Assembly: GCF_900113935.1 (NCBI RefSeq)
Contig: NZ_FORF01000007.1
Coordinates: 62,001 to 126,000, forward strand
Source of the DNA: Aquamicrobium aerolatum DSM 21857
GTDB taxonomy: Bacteria > Pseudomonadota > Alphaproteobacteria > Rhizobiales > Rhizobiaceae
Length of the DNA: 64,000 nt
Direction: 5' to 3'
Positions 1-8,076 of this stretch are shown piece by piece (positions within the stretch are counted from its first letter, which is position 1; every line of letters begins with the position of its first letter). Under the pieces are notes generated by a model. The model had not been told where the DNA came from. It saw only the letters and a list, made by a program, of their open reading frames with translations, and did not search any database. A program made the translations under genes and the position numbers.

Positions 1-228
1 CACTACTACCGCAACGTCTGGTACTGGGGCGGTGAGGCGCAGTTGCGCGTCCACGGCGAGAAGATGGAGCAGACGCAGCTTCCGGCCGACGAGTGGGCAC
101 AGGTAACGAAGGATGCCGAAGGCTTCTGGGATGAGATGGCAGCCGGCTCCGACCGCGCGGCTCGCGTCGTGGAAATCTTCAAGCGCTACGCAGCCGACCA
201 GCAAAAGGCTGGCTATCCGTACCGCTGA
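1..228 (+). CDS. TRAP transporter substrate-binding protein, DctP type (C-terminal fragment)
   Basis: The frame is open from the first base of the window and ends at the TGA at 226-228, leaving about 75 residues of a protein whose start lies to the left. The tail, with FWDEMAAGSDRAARVVEIFK followed by a KAGYPYR end, matches the C-terminal helix of periplasmic solute receptors of tripartite ATP-independent (TRAP) transporters for organic acids. Such a protein would deliver substrate to DctQ/DctM membrane partners; none is visible here, so they would lie outside the window. No ligand can be inferred from the tail. Family call fairly sure, substrate unknown. Confidence 0.75.
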   Translation, partial: HYYRNVWYWGGEAQLRVHGEKMEQTQLPADEWAQVTKDAEGFWDEMAAGSDRAARVVEIFKRYAADQQKAGYPYR

Positions 229-240
229 TCGATGTCGTAC

Positions 241-279
241 CTGGAGCGACGCGCGGACTAAGTCCCCGGGTCGCTCCAG
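241..279 (+). terminator. Inverted repeat after the TRAP gene, possible terminator
   Basis: A 10 bp perfect inverted repeat (CTGGAGCGAC at 241-250 with GTCGCTCCAG at 270-279) starts 13 bases after the TRAP stop codon. The loop is long (19 bases) and there is no T-run, so it may be a weak or Rho-assisted terminator, or a 3' stabilising hairpin. Confidence 0.4.
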
Positions 280-376
280 ATCAGCACCGTGCTGGCGGCC
301 CCTTCGGTAATCTTTGCTGCATGATCGGCCACAGGTCAGGCACTCTTTGTGCTGCCTGTCAGTAATTGCACGATCG

Positions 377-1480
377 CTACTTGTAGAGTTGCCAGTTTTT
401 CGTGAAATTGCCGTCTGAAAGGGAGGAGAAGCGGGTTACGCGATTTCTCCCGCCGCTTTTCGCGCTGTAGAGTGCCCGGTCTGCTTTGGTGTAGAGATCG
501 TCCGGGTTCTGCGCCTGTGTAGCCATGCAGGTGCCCACAGATACCGTGATGGGGCCGTAGTTTGCTCCGGAGGCAACGTTGATGAACGGGGCAGTCATGA
601 TTGCCTGTCGGATGTCGTCGCCGAGTTGCGCGCACGCCTCCTCGCCAAAGCCGTCGAGGATCAGGGCAAATTCCTCGCCACCGGTCCGGGCAACGAAAGT
701 GCCGGGCTTGGCAGTTGCGGTAATGATGTTCGCAATGATCTGAAGGATGCGGTCGCCAACCGGGTGTCCAAATCTGTCATTGATCGTTTTGAAGCGGTCG
801 ATGTCGATCATCAGCAGGGCGCTGAATGTGATATTCCGGTTCGATGCATAAATTTCGGTCAGACGACGATCGAAGGCGCGGCGGTTTCTGAGCTGCGTCA
901 GTGCATCTGTTTCTGCAAGGCGCTTATACTCTTCCAGCTTCAGTTTCACATCGTGCAGTTCACTTGACTTGGTGATGATGGATTGGGTGGTCACACCCTG
1001 ATGCTCCAGCGACTTGCGTGTCGCTGCAACCGTCACATTGACGATCTTTTCCAAAAACTCGCTGGTAAATTCCTGCCGAGTGCTGAGCCCGTTCGACGTT
1101 TCGTCGAGAATCCTGCCGTAAGCTTCGATGGCATGGCGTTCTTTTTTCAGAAGCGCCAATATTTCATCCAGCCGGGTGGTGACCTCCCGGTGAGCGTCGG
1201 ATACGAGCTTTTCGGTGCTGCGGCTGAGGAATTTTTCGGCGATTTCATCCAGCTGCTTTTGCGAGGGGCGGCTGCCAAGCGCAGAAAGCGCGTCGGTCAG
1301 CTCTTTCGAGCCGGCAGTCATCGCCTCATAGAAAAGTTCGTAGTTGCGCGGCAGCCCGGCGACGCCAAGCTGACGCATCGCCAGCACAACTGATGTTGCA
1401 GAATCGCTGCGCTGGGCGCGCGGCGGGCTACTCCCGCGGCTTTCATTCTGCTCGGGCATTTTTAGTGTTCTTGCGACCAT
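377..1480 (-). CDS. Diguanylate cyclase (GGDEF domain protein)
   Basis: Makes the second messenger cyclic di-GMP from two GTP. About 367 residues from the ATG at 1480; a TTG at 1498 is in frame but less likely. The N-terminal ~195 residues are soluble and helical, with no membrane segment, and match no sensor domain I recognise. The C-terminal GGDEF domain has the LMIDIDRFKTINDRFGH segment that binds metal and nucleotide, and the catalytic signature appears as GGEEF. The usual inhibitory RxxD site five residues before this signature is absent (KPGT occupies the position), so product inhibition at the primary site is not expected. It stands alone, divergent from the XRE-SulP pair. Confidence 0.9.
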   Translation of the reverse strand: MVARTLKMPEQNESRGSSPPRAQRSDSATSVVLAMRQLGVAGLPRNYELFYEAMTAGSKELTDALSALGSRPSQKQLDEIAEKFLSRSTEKLVSDAHREVTTRLDEILALLKKERHAIEAYGRILDETSNGLSTRQEFTSEFLEKIVNVTVAATRKSLEHQGVTTQSIITKSSELHDVKLKLEEYKRLAETDALTQLRNRRAFDRRLTEIYASNRNITFSALLMIDIDRFKTINDRFGHPVGDRILQIIANIITATAKPGTFVARTGGEEFALILDGFGEEACAQLGDDIRQAIMTAPFINVASGANYGPITVSVGTCMATQAQNPDDLYTKADRALYSAKSGGRNRVTRFSSLSDGNFTKNWQLYK

Positions 1481-1698
1481 ACCAGGCGCATCCCCCAAGT
1501 GCCTGCAAAGCCAAGTCCGCGAGTCGGAAAACGGCCCGCGTTTGCTCTGCAGTCACATCCCCTCCGATTCTGCGTGTACCGCTTGACGGTCTGCAGTCCG
1601 GCAAAGCTAACGCAGCGTCATTAAGCTTGAGTTAAATTAGCAAAGACCGCTTTTGCCTGTCGTCGCAAGGCGAAATGCGCTAAAACTACGCATCACAG

Positions 1699-1727
1699 TT
1701 TACGCCAATCACCTCTCTATGTATGTT
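1699..1727 (+). promoter_or_regulatory. Candidate sigma-70-type promoter for the XRE-SulP pair
   Basis: TTTACG (1699-1704), a 17-base spacer and TATGTT (1722-1727) lie about 35 bases before the XRE start. The 263-base divergent intergenic region is AT-richer than its surroundings and holds nothing else I recognise. Found by eye. Confidence 0.35.
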
Positions 1728-1761
1728 TTAGACATCATTATTCAACGGCAGACAGTTAATC

Positions 1762-2040
1762 TTGATCACAGGAATGCAAATGCGCGCCGCACGGGCTCTT
1801 GTCGGGCTGGACCAGAAAAAGCTGGCGGCGCTCGCCAGCGTGTCTTTGCCGACGGTCCAGCGCATGGAGGCGAGCGACGGTGTTGTTCGCGCGACCGTGG
1901 ATACGCTCATGAAGATTGTCGATGCTCTTGAGCGCGCAGGAGTCGAATTGATTGGCGACAACCAACCCAGCAATGCTGGTGGTCGCGGCGTGCGCCTCAA
2001 GGAGCGCAGCGACAATTCCCGAGAGATCCAGACAAAATGA
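1762..2040 (+). CDS. Small XRE-family helix-turn-helix regulator
   Basis: A 92-residue DNA-binding protein made of a single Cro/C1-type HTH (about residues 6-65) with a short basic tail. The MITG.Q.RAARAL opening and QKKLAALASVSLPTVQRME recognition segment are typical of a small XRE group common in rhizobia. That opening is why the TTG at 1762 is taken as start, although no clear Shine-Dalgarno precedes it; ATG at 1774 or 1780 are alternatives. Its stop codon overlaps the start of the SulP transporter gene by four bases (ATGA), so the two are translationally coupled and it probably regulates that transporter or its own operon. Confidence 0.8.
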   Translation: MITGMQMRAARALVGLDQKKLAALASVSLPTVQRMEASDGVVRATVDTLMKIVDALERAGVELIGDNQPSNAGGRGVRLKERSDNSREIQTK

Positions 2041-3752
2041 GCAAATTTCCTGTGTCGCGAAGTCTCAATCCCGGATCTTCGCCGAATTTCCGTGAGTTGT
2101 TCACCCCAAAGCTGGTGACAGTCTTGCGGGAGGGCTACGGGCTCGCGCAGCTGCGTGCTGACGCGATTGCCGGATTGACGGTTGCGATTGTTGCCTTGCC
2201 GCTTTCGATGGCAATCGCCATCGCTTCAGGTGTCTCCCCGGATCGCGGCGTCTACACTGCGATCGTTGGCGGTTTTCTTGTATCACTTCTGGGGGGCAGT
2301 CGGTTTCAGATCGGCGGTCCTGCCGGAGCGTTTATCATCCTCGTCGCTGCCAGTGTTCAGCGGCACGGCATCGACGGGCTGGTGCTTGCGACGGCAATGT
2401 CCGGCGTCATGCTGATGATCGCCGGCTATTTGCGGCTGGGAACCTACATCAAGTTCATCCCCTATCCGGTGACGGTTGGGTTCACAGCCGGGATCGCGGT
2501 GATCATCTTTGCCAGCCAGCTGCGCGACCTGTTCGGTCTGAGACTGGACGACCCAGAACCCGGCGCGCTGGTCGAAAAGCTCGGTGTGTTGGCGTCCGTG
2601 GCCGACACGCTCAATCCGCAGGCTCTGCTCGTCGCCGTTGGCACAATAGCCATCATCGTTATTACCAAACGCCTTCGGCCGAACTGGCCAGGGATGCTGA
2701 TTGCGATTGCCTTTGTGTCCATCGCGACTACGCTTCTGACGCTGGACGTCGAGACCATCGGGTCCCGCTTCGGCGGTATCCCGCGCACCCTGCCTTTGCC
2801 GGTCTTGCCGGAATTCTCCCTGGCAAAAGCTCAGGCAGTTCTGCCTGATGCCATCGCTTTCACGCTGCTGGGTGCAATCGAATCTCTTCTGTCAGCCGTC
2901 GTCGCGGATGGGATGACCGGTCGTCGCCATCGTTCCAACTGCGAGCTCGTGGCGCAGGGCGTCGCCAATATCGGGGCAGCTTTTGTGGGCGGTGTGCCGG
3001 TCACGGGCACCATCGCCCGAACGGCGACAAATGTACGCTCCGGTTCGGTAGGGCCTGTATCCGGCCTTCTCCATGCGGTGTTCCTGCTGCTCTTCATGCT
3101 GATCGCCGCTCCGCTCGCCTCCTATATTCCGCTGGCGGCGCTTGCCGGGCTGCTCGCGGTGGTGGCGTGGAACATGGTTGAAAAATCTGCGATCTCTTCC
3201 CTGTTGCGCTCTTCATGGGGCGATGCGGCGGTGGTCTCGATCACTTTTCTGCTCGTCATCTTCCGCGACCTGACAGAAGGTATCGTTGTCGGCTTCGCTT
3301 TGGGCGCGCTGCTGTTCATCCATCGCATGGCTACGACGATCGTCGTGGAGGAGGACGTGCCAGACAGTGCCGAGACGACGCCTGCAGTGCACGAGGCGGA
3401 AGCTGCAACGCAGTCGAACACGTCGGTCTATAGGGTGTCGGGCGCGTTCTTCTTTGGAGCAGCGGCGACGGTCGGCACGGTCCTTGACGGCATCATCGGT
3501 CGCGACGGCAATTTCGTGCTGGACTTCAGCAAGACGCCGTTGATTGATTCGACCGCGGCCAATGTCGTTGAAAGCGTAGCACGCAAGGCGCAGCGCGCCG
3601 GCGTGCGGATGTTCATCACGGGCACGTCGCCATCGGTCCGCCAGACCTTGATAGCCAACGGCGTTCGAGCACCGCTTGTGACCTACGAGCCGACGATCGC
3701 GGCCGCGCTCGATCAATTGCGGAATGTCCCGTTGCGGTCTTCTCCCTATTGA
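2037..3752 (+). CDS. SulP-family inorganic anion transporter with STAS domain
   Basis: A 571-residue inner-membrane permease. Residues ~40-425 hold many hydrophobic segments, beginning with the conserved LRADAIAGLTVAIVALPLSMA stretch shortened here to its core GLTVAIVALPLSMAIA, followed by GGSRFQIGGPAGAFI, the SulP signature region. Residues ~465-565 form a cytoplasmic STAS domain (VLDFSKTPLIDSTAANVVE). The family moves sulfate, bicarbonate, dicarboxylates or other anions; the substrate cannot be told from sequence, and no sulfate-assimilation or carbonic anhydrase gene adjoins it. Its start overlaps the upstream XRE gene. Family certain, substrate open. Confidence 0.92.
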   Translation: MSKFPVSRSLNPGSSPNFRELFTPKLVTVLREGYGLAQLRADAIAGLTVAIVALPLSMAIAIASGVSPDRGVYTAIVGGFLVSLLGGSRFQIGGPAGAFIILVAASVQRHGIDGLVLATAMSGVMLMIAGYLRLGTYIKFIPYPVTVGFTAGIAVIIFASQLRDLFGLRLDDPEPGALVEKLGVLASVADTLNPQALLVAVGTIAIIVITKRLRPNWPGMLIAIAFVSIATTLLTLDVETIGSRFGGIPRTLPLPVLPEFSLAKAQAVLPDAIAFTLLGAIESLLSAVVADGMTGRRHRSNCELVAQGVANIGAAFVGGVPVTGTIARTATNVRSGSVGPVSGLLHAVFLLLFMLIAAPLASYIPLAALAGLLAVVAWNMVEKSAISSLLRSSWGDAAVVSITFLLVIFRDLTEGIVVGFALGALLFIHRMATTIVVEEDVPDSAETTPAVHEAEAATQSNTSVYRVSGAFFFGAAATVGTVLDGIIGRDGNFVLDFSKTPLIDSTAANVVESVARKAQRAGVRMFITGTSPSVRQTLIANGVRAPLVTYEPTIAAALDQLRNVPLRSSPY

Positions 3753-3812
3753 GGGGGAGACAACGAGGTTTTATCCGGTCACCATGGCGGGCCCGCGAAC
3801 AGAGGATACGTC

Positions 3813-4955
3813 ATGACCCGCAAAGCGCTGACATCGATTGCCTTCGGCCTTGGCCTCATGTTGGCGACACCTTTGCAGGCGGCAGTCGATGAGGTTTTCA
3901 CGGCTGAAGATGGGCCGATCCGGGTGACGAGCTTTGTCGAGGGGCTGTCTCATCCGTGGGCAATGGCCTTCCTGCCAGATGGCGGATTGCTTGTAACGGA
4001 ACGTGCCGGATCGTTGCGTCATGTGACGTCCGATGGCCAGCTGTCCGCTCCGTTGCGCGGCGTGCCATCGGTCGTGGCGCAGCGCCAGGGCGGTCTGCTG
4101 GATGTCGTGCTTGATCCTGAGTTTGCCCAGAACCGTCTAGTCTACCTCAGCTATGCTGAAGCCGGGATGGGTGGCAGCGGCACGGCGGTTGCGCGTGGGG
4201 TTCTGGAGGAGGGCGCTTCCGCATTGCGGGATGTTCGGGTGATCTTCCGGCAAAAGCCGAAGGTTGTCAGCAGCGGCCACTATGGCTCGCGCCTCGTATT
4301 TTCACCTGAAGGACATCTTTATATCACCATGGGTGATCGCGAATCCTTTCGCGACAACGCGCAGGACCTGACCACCCACATCGGCACCATCGTGCGCATC
4401 AACCCTGACGGCACGGTCCCGCAGGACAATCCGTTTGTGGGCCAAGCGGATGCGCTGCCGGAAATCTGGGCCTACGGCGTGCGCAATTCGCAAGCTGCGG
4501 CGACTCATCCTGAGACTGGCGTGCTGTGGGAAATCGAACACGGCCCGCGCGGCGGCGATGAACTGAACATCATCGAGGCTGGCGGCAATTACGGCTGGCC
4601 GGTCGCGACTTTCGGGGTCGAATATTACGGGCTTCGCATTGGCGAGGGCATCACGTCGGCACCCGGTATGATCGACCCGATCCATCAGTGGACCCCCGTG
4701 ATCGCTCCATCAGGGATGATGTTCTATCAAGCAGATGCTTTTCCTCGCTGGCAGGGGAACCTGTTTGTCGGCGGGTTGGGATCTACCGCACTCGTGCGCC
4801 TTGAGCTTGATGGCGACACTGTCACGCGTGAGGAGCGGCTTCTAGAAAAACTGGGTCTGCGCATTCGTGACGTCGCGCAAGGACCGGACGGCGCGATCTA
4901 TGTGGCGACAGACGAGAAGAAGGGCGAAATTCTGCGCATTGCGCCAGCGGATTGA
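3813..4955 (+). CDS. Exported PQQ-dependent sugar dehydrogenase (Asd/YliI type)
   Basis: A 380-residue periplasmic enzyme of the glucose/sorbosone dehydrogenase beta-propeller family. Residues 1-23 are a signal peptide with likely cleavage after LQA. Family landmarks are HPWAMAFLPDGGLLVTERAG, the GLLDVVLDPEF blade, GHLYITMGDRE, and the EHGPRGGDELNII segment near the cofactor site. The family oxidises aldose sugars with pyrroloquinoline quinone. No PQQ synthesis genes are present in the window, so the cofactor would come from elsewhere in the genome or the environment. GAGG ahead of the ATG supports the start. It appears monocistronic, 60 bases after the SulP gene. Confidence 0.88.
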   Translation: MTRKALTSIAFGLGLMLATPLQAAVDEVFTAEDGPIRVTSFVEGLSHPWAMAFLPDGGLLVTERAGSLRHVTSDGQLSAPLRGVPSVVAQRQGGLLDVVLDPEFAQNRLVYLSYAEAGMGGSGTAVARGVLEEGASALRDVRVIFRQKPKVVSSGHYGSRLVFSPEGHLYITMGDRESFRDNAQDLTTHIGTIVRINPDGTVPQDNPFVGQADALPEIWAYGVRNSQAAATHPETGVLWEIEHGPRGGDELNIIEAGGNYGWPVATFGVEYYGLRIGEGITSAPGMIDPIHQWTPVIAPSGMMFYQADAFPRWQGNLFVGGLGSTALVRLELDGDTVTREERLLEKLGLRIRDVAQGPDGAIYVATDEKKGEILRIAPAD

Positions 4956-4984
4956 TGTTTCCACCGCAGTGATCGCTGGTGACC

Positions 4985-5013
4985 TTGATAAAATAACGGG
5001 ATTGCTTTATATC
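4985..5013 (+). promoter_or_regulatory. Candidate promoter of the rimP-nusA-infB operon
   Basis: TTGATA (4985-4990), a 17-base spacer and TATATC (5008-5013) form a strong-looking vegetative promoter. Transcription would begin near 5020, upstream of the terminator-like hairpin at 5042-5073, giving rimP a leader of about 80 bases. Confidence 0.55.
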
Positions 5014-5041
5014 TCGCTCAAATTCTTGGTCGATATGGCGA

Positions 5042-5073
5042 AGAGTGGGTCCACCCGGTCCCGCTCTTTTTTG
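5042..5073 (+). terminator. Terminator-like hairpin in the rimP leader (possible attenuator)
   Basis: AAGAGTGGG (5042-5050) pairs with CCCGCTCTT (5061-5069), nine pairs with one G-U, and the stem runs into six Ts (5068-5073). It has the form of an intrinsic terminator. It may end the sugar dehydrogenase transcript, but it also lies between a good candidate promoter and the rimP start, so it may attenuate the operon. An alternative short pairing, GGGT with ACCC inside the loop region, would compete with the stem. Confidence 0.6.
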
Positions 5074-5098
5074 TTGGCAGCGACCGTTTGGAGACACG

Positions 5099-5725
5099 AT
5101 GACATCGGCATCTGCTGAAGGAAATAGCGGCGACGATCGCCTGATTCGCGAGACGGGCATTGATGCTCGCGTTGCATCCATCATTCTTCCGGTCATGGAA
5201 ACTGCCGGGTTTCGTCTGGTTCGCGTTCGCCTGTCGGCGCAGAACGGTGCTACCCTTCAAATCATGGCAGAACGCCTCGATGGCACGATGACCGTTGAAG
5301 ACTGCGAAGAGCTGAGCCGGGCTGTTTCGCCGATTCTCGATGTGGAAGATCCGATCGACAAGGCGTATCATCTCGAAGTGTCGTCGCCGGGTATCGACCG
5401 GCCGCTGGTGCGTCAGCGCGACTTTGAGCTCGCTACCGGTCATCTGATCAAGATGGACACCGCGGTCATCGTTGCCGATCGCAAGCGCTTCCGCGGCAAG
5501 ATCGTGTCTGCTGACGACAATGGCGTCACCATTCTGCGCGACCAGGCCAGCTACGGCGACGAGCCGAATGTCACCGTCCCGTGGGATGCGATTTCCGACG
5601 CGCGGCTTATCCTGACTGACGATCTGATCAGCGAAACGCTGAAGCGCGACAAGCAGGCAAAGAAATTGCGTGGCCTCGAAGACGATGAGGCCGACGTTCA
5701 GGACGAAGACGAAAACACTAACTGA
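5099..5725 (+). CDS. rimP: Ribosome maturation factor RimP
   Basis: Assists late assembly of the 30S ribosomal subunit. 208 residues from the ATG at 5099, preceded by GGAG. The N-terminal alpha/beta domain contains [19 protein letters not shown] and [14 protein letters not shown], the family signatures, followed by an SH3-like C-terminal domain and an acidic tail. It opens the classic rimP-nusA-ylxR-infB-rbfA-truB cluster, with nusA starting 47 bases later. An open frame extends upstream to 5045 but would have to begin inside the terminator hairpin and lacks family similarity. Confidence 0.95.
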   Translation: MTSASAEGNSGDDRLIRETGIDARVASIILPVMETAGFRLVRVRLSAQNGATLQIMAERLDGTMTVEDCEELSRAVSPILDVEDPIDKAYHLEVSSPGIDRPLVRQRDFELATGHLIKMDTAVIVADRKRFRGKIVSADDNGVTILRDQASYGDEPNVTVPWDAISDARLILTDDLISETLKRDKQAKKLRGLEDDEADVQDEDENTN

Positions 5726-5772
5726 GAACGAGCACCCGGCCAGGGCCGGCGGATTTGCCCGAGGAGACCAAG

Positions 5773-7389
5773 ATGGCAGTCAGTGCAAACAGACTGGAGC
5801 TTCTGCAGATTGCAGATGCGGTCGCACGCGAAAAGTCGATCGACAAGCAGATCGTGATCGCGGCGATGGCCGATGCCATTCAGAAAGCGGCGCGCTCGCG
5901 CTACGGTCAGGAAACCAATATCCGCGCCGACATCAACCCGACCACCGGTGAGATGAAACTGCAGCGCCTGCTCGAAGTTGTCGAGAACGTCGAAGAATAT
6001 GCTCGCGAAATCGCCATCGTCGATGCGCGCACCCGCAACCCTGACGCGCAGATCGGTGACTTCATCGCTGAGCAGCTTCCGCCGATGGATTTTGGCCGTA
6101 TCGCGGCGCAGTCGGCCAAGCAGGTCATCGTCCAGAAGGTGCGGGAAGCCGAGCGTGATCGTCAGTTCGACGAGTACCGCGACCGCGTTGGCGAGATCGT
6201 CAACGGCACCGTCAAGCGCGTCGAGTATGGCAACGTGGTTGTCGACCTTGGTCGCGGCGAGGCGATCATCCGTCGCGACGAACTGATCCCGCGCGAAAAC
6301 TTCAAGTACGGCGATCGTGTCCGCGCATACGTCTATGACGTGCGTCGCGAGCAGCGCGGTCCGCAGATTTTCCTGTCGCGTACCCATCCGCAGTTCATGG
6401 CGAAGCTGTTCACCATGGAAGTGCCGGAAATCTACGACGGCATCATTGAGATCAAGTCGGTGGCCCGCGATCCGGGTTCGCGCGCAAAGATCGCCGTGAT
6501 CTCGCGCGACTCGTCGATTGATCCGGTGGGTGCCTGCGTTGGTATGCGCGGCAGCCGTGTTCAGGCGGTTGTGGCCGAGCTTCAGGGCGAAAAGATCGAC
6601 ATCATTCCGTGGTCGCAGGACGCGGCTGCCTTCATCGTCAACGCCTTGCAGCCGGCTGAAGTGGCCAAGGTCGTTCTCGACGAAGACGCTGAGCGCATCG
6701 AAGTCGTGGTGCCTGACGATCAGCTGTCGCTGGCTATTGGTCGTCGCGGTCAGAACGTGCGTCTGGCTTCGCAGCTGACCGGTTGGGATATTGATATCCT
6801 CACCGAGCAGGAAGAGAGCGAGCGCCGTCAGAAGGAATTCGTCGAGCGTTCCAACCTGTTCATGGACGCGCTGGACGTAGACGAGATGGTCGGCCAGGTG
6901 CTGGCGTCGGAAGGCTTCACTTCGATCGAGGAAGTCGCCTATGTCGAGGCTGAGGAAATCTCCTCGATCGATGGTTTCGACGACTCGACCGCAGATGAAA
7001 TTCAGACCCGCGCCCGCGAGTATCTTGAGAAGATCGAGACCGAGCACGACGAGAAGCGTCGCGCACTGGGTGTCGAGGACGAACTGCGTGAACTGCCGGG
7101 CGTCACCACCGCGATCCTGGTCGCGCTGGGCGAGGACGGCGTCAAGACGGTTGAGGATTTTGCAGGTTACGCAATCGACGATCTCGTCGGTTGGAAAGAG
7201 CGCAAGGACGGAGAGACCAAGTTCTATCCCGGCGTGCTTGCAGATTTCGGCGTCACCCGCGCCGATGCAGAACAGATGGTAGTTGCCGCACGGCTCAAGG
7301 CTGGCTGGATCTCGGAAGATGATCTGGTCGTCGAAGGCGAGGAAGACCTCGCTGAAGAGGCTGTGGCAGAGGACGAAGCCGGCGCATGA
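5773..7389 (+). CDS. nusA: Transcription termination/antitermination factor NusA
   Basis: Binds RNA polymerase and nascent RNA, modulating pausing, termination and antitermination. 538 residues from the ATG at 5773, preceded by GAGGAG; a TTG at 5755 is in frame but is not the likely start. Order: N-terminal polymerase-binding domain (1-~130), S1 domain (~135-200), two KH domains (~230-375, with GMRGSRVQAVV and AIGRRGQNVRLA), then helix-hairpin-helix repeats and a strongly acidic tail ending EEAVAEDEAGA. This is the usual long alphaproteobacterial form. Confidence 0.97.
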   Translation: MAVSANRLELLQIADAVAREKSIDKQIVIAAMADAIQKAARSRYGQETNIRADINPTTGEMKLQRLLEVVENVEEYAREIAIVDARTRNPDAQIGDFIAEQLPPMDFGRIAAQSAKQVIVQKVREAERDRQFDEYRDRVGEIVNGTVKRVEYGNVVVDLGRGEAIIRRDELIPRENFKYGDRVRAYVYDVRREQRGPQIFLSRTHPQFMAKLFTMEVPEIYDGIIEIKSVARDPGSRAKIAVISRDSSIDPVGACVGMRGSRVQAVVAELQGEKIDIIPWSQDAAAFIVNALQPAEVAKVVLDEDAERIEVVVPDDQLSLAIGRRGQNVRLASQLTGWDIDILTEQEESERRQKEFVERSNLFMDALDVDEMVGQVLASEGFTSIEEVAYVEAEEISSIDGFDDSTADEIQTRAREYLEKIETEHDEKRRALGVEDELRELPGVTTAILVALGEDGVKTVEDFAGYAIDDLVGWKERKDGETKFYPGVLADFGVTRADAEQMVVAARLKAGWISEDDLVVEGEEDLAEEAVAEDEAGA

Positions 7390-7398
7390 TGCGTACGG

Positions 7399-8076
7399 AT
7401 GGAAGCAGTACCCTTGAAAGCAAAGAACGAACGCACATGTATAGTGACACGCCAGGTGGGCGAGCCGGACGGCTTGCTGCGCTTCGTGCTGGGTCCCGAT
7501 ATGTCGGTCGTTCCCGATCTCAAGCGGCAGCTTCCAGGGCGCGGTTGCTGGGTCACAGCTGACCGTGCCCACGTCGAGGAGGCAGTGCGAAAGAATTTGT
7601 TCGCACGTGCCTTCAAGGCAAAGGTGACTTTGCCTGAAGACCTCGGTGGAATGGTCGACAGATTGTTGACACAGGCGACGTTGGGGTCGCTTGGGCTGGC
7701 CCGCAAGGCCGGCCAGCTCGTATTGGGCGCTGCCAAGGTGGAAACCAACGTGCGTACCGGCAAGGCATTGTTCGTGCTGCACGCACAGGAAGCGTCGCCC
7801 GATGGCGTTCGCAAGATCGATCAGGCCCGCCGCGCTGTGGTCTGGCAGGAAGGCCCCTCCATCCCGGCCTACAATCTCTTTTCGGAAGCCGAATTGGGTT
7901 TGGCATTGGGGGGCACTAATGTGATACATGCAGCCGTGCTCGCCGGTGATACGGGCAAGGCGGTGCTCAAGCGCGTGGGTGCGCTTAACCGATACAGGGG
8001 CGGTTCCCCCGAAGAGCGGATTGCGGTTGCGGCGACCGGCGATCATGATGACGCCGCAGCAGAGGATACGGAATGA
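7399..8076 (+). CDS. ylxR: YlxR-domain RNA-binding protein with L7Ae-like domain
   Basis: A 225-residue fusion. Residues ~10-90 are the YlxR/DUF448 domain (RTCIVTRQ at the front and LPGRGCWVT in the middle), a nucleic-acid-binding fold always found between nusA and infB. Residues ~95-195 are an L7Ae/L30e-like RNA-binding domain ([20 protein letters not shown]). In Bacillus the two domains are separate neighbouring proteins (YlxR and YlxQ); the fused form is common in alphaproteobacteria. A basic-to-acidic tail follows. The stop overlaps the infB start (ATGA), so translation is coupled. The exact role in transcription or ribosome function is not established from sequence. Confidence 0.88.
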   Translation: MEAVPLKAKNERTCIVTRQVGEPDGLLRFVLGPDMSVVPDLKRQLPGRGCWVTADRAHVEEAVRKNLFARAFKAKVTLPEDLGGMVDRLLTQATLGSLGLARKAGQLVLGAAKVETNVRTGKALFVLHAQEASPDGVRKIDQARRAVVWQEGPSIPAYNLFSEAELGLALGGTNVIHAAVLAGDTGKAVLKRVGALNRYRGGSPEERIAVAATGDHDDAAAEDTE

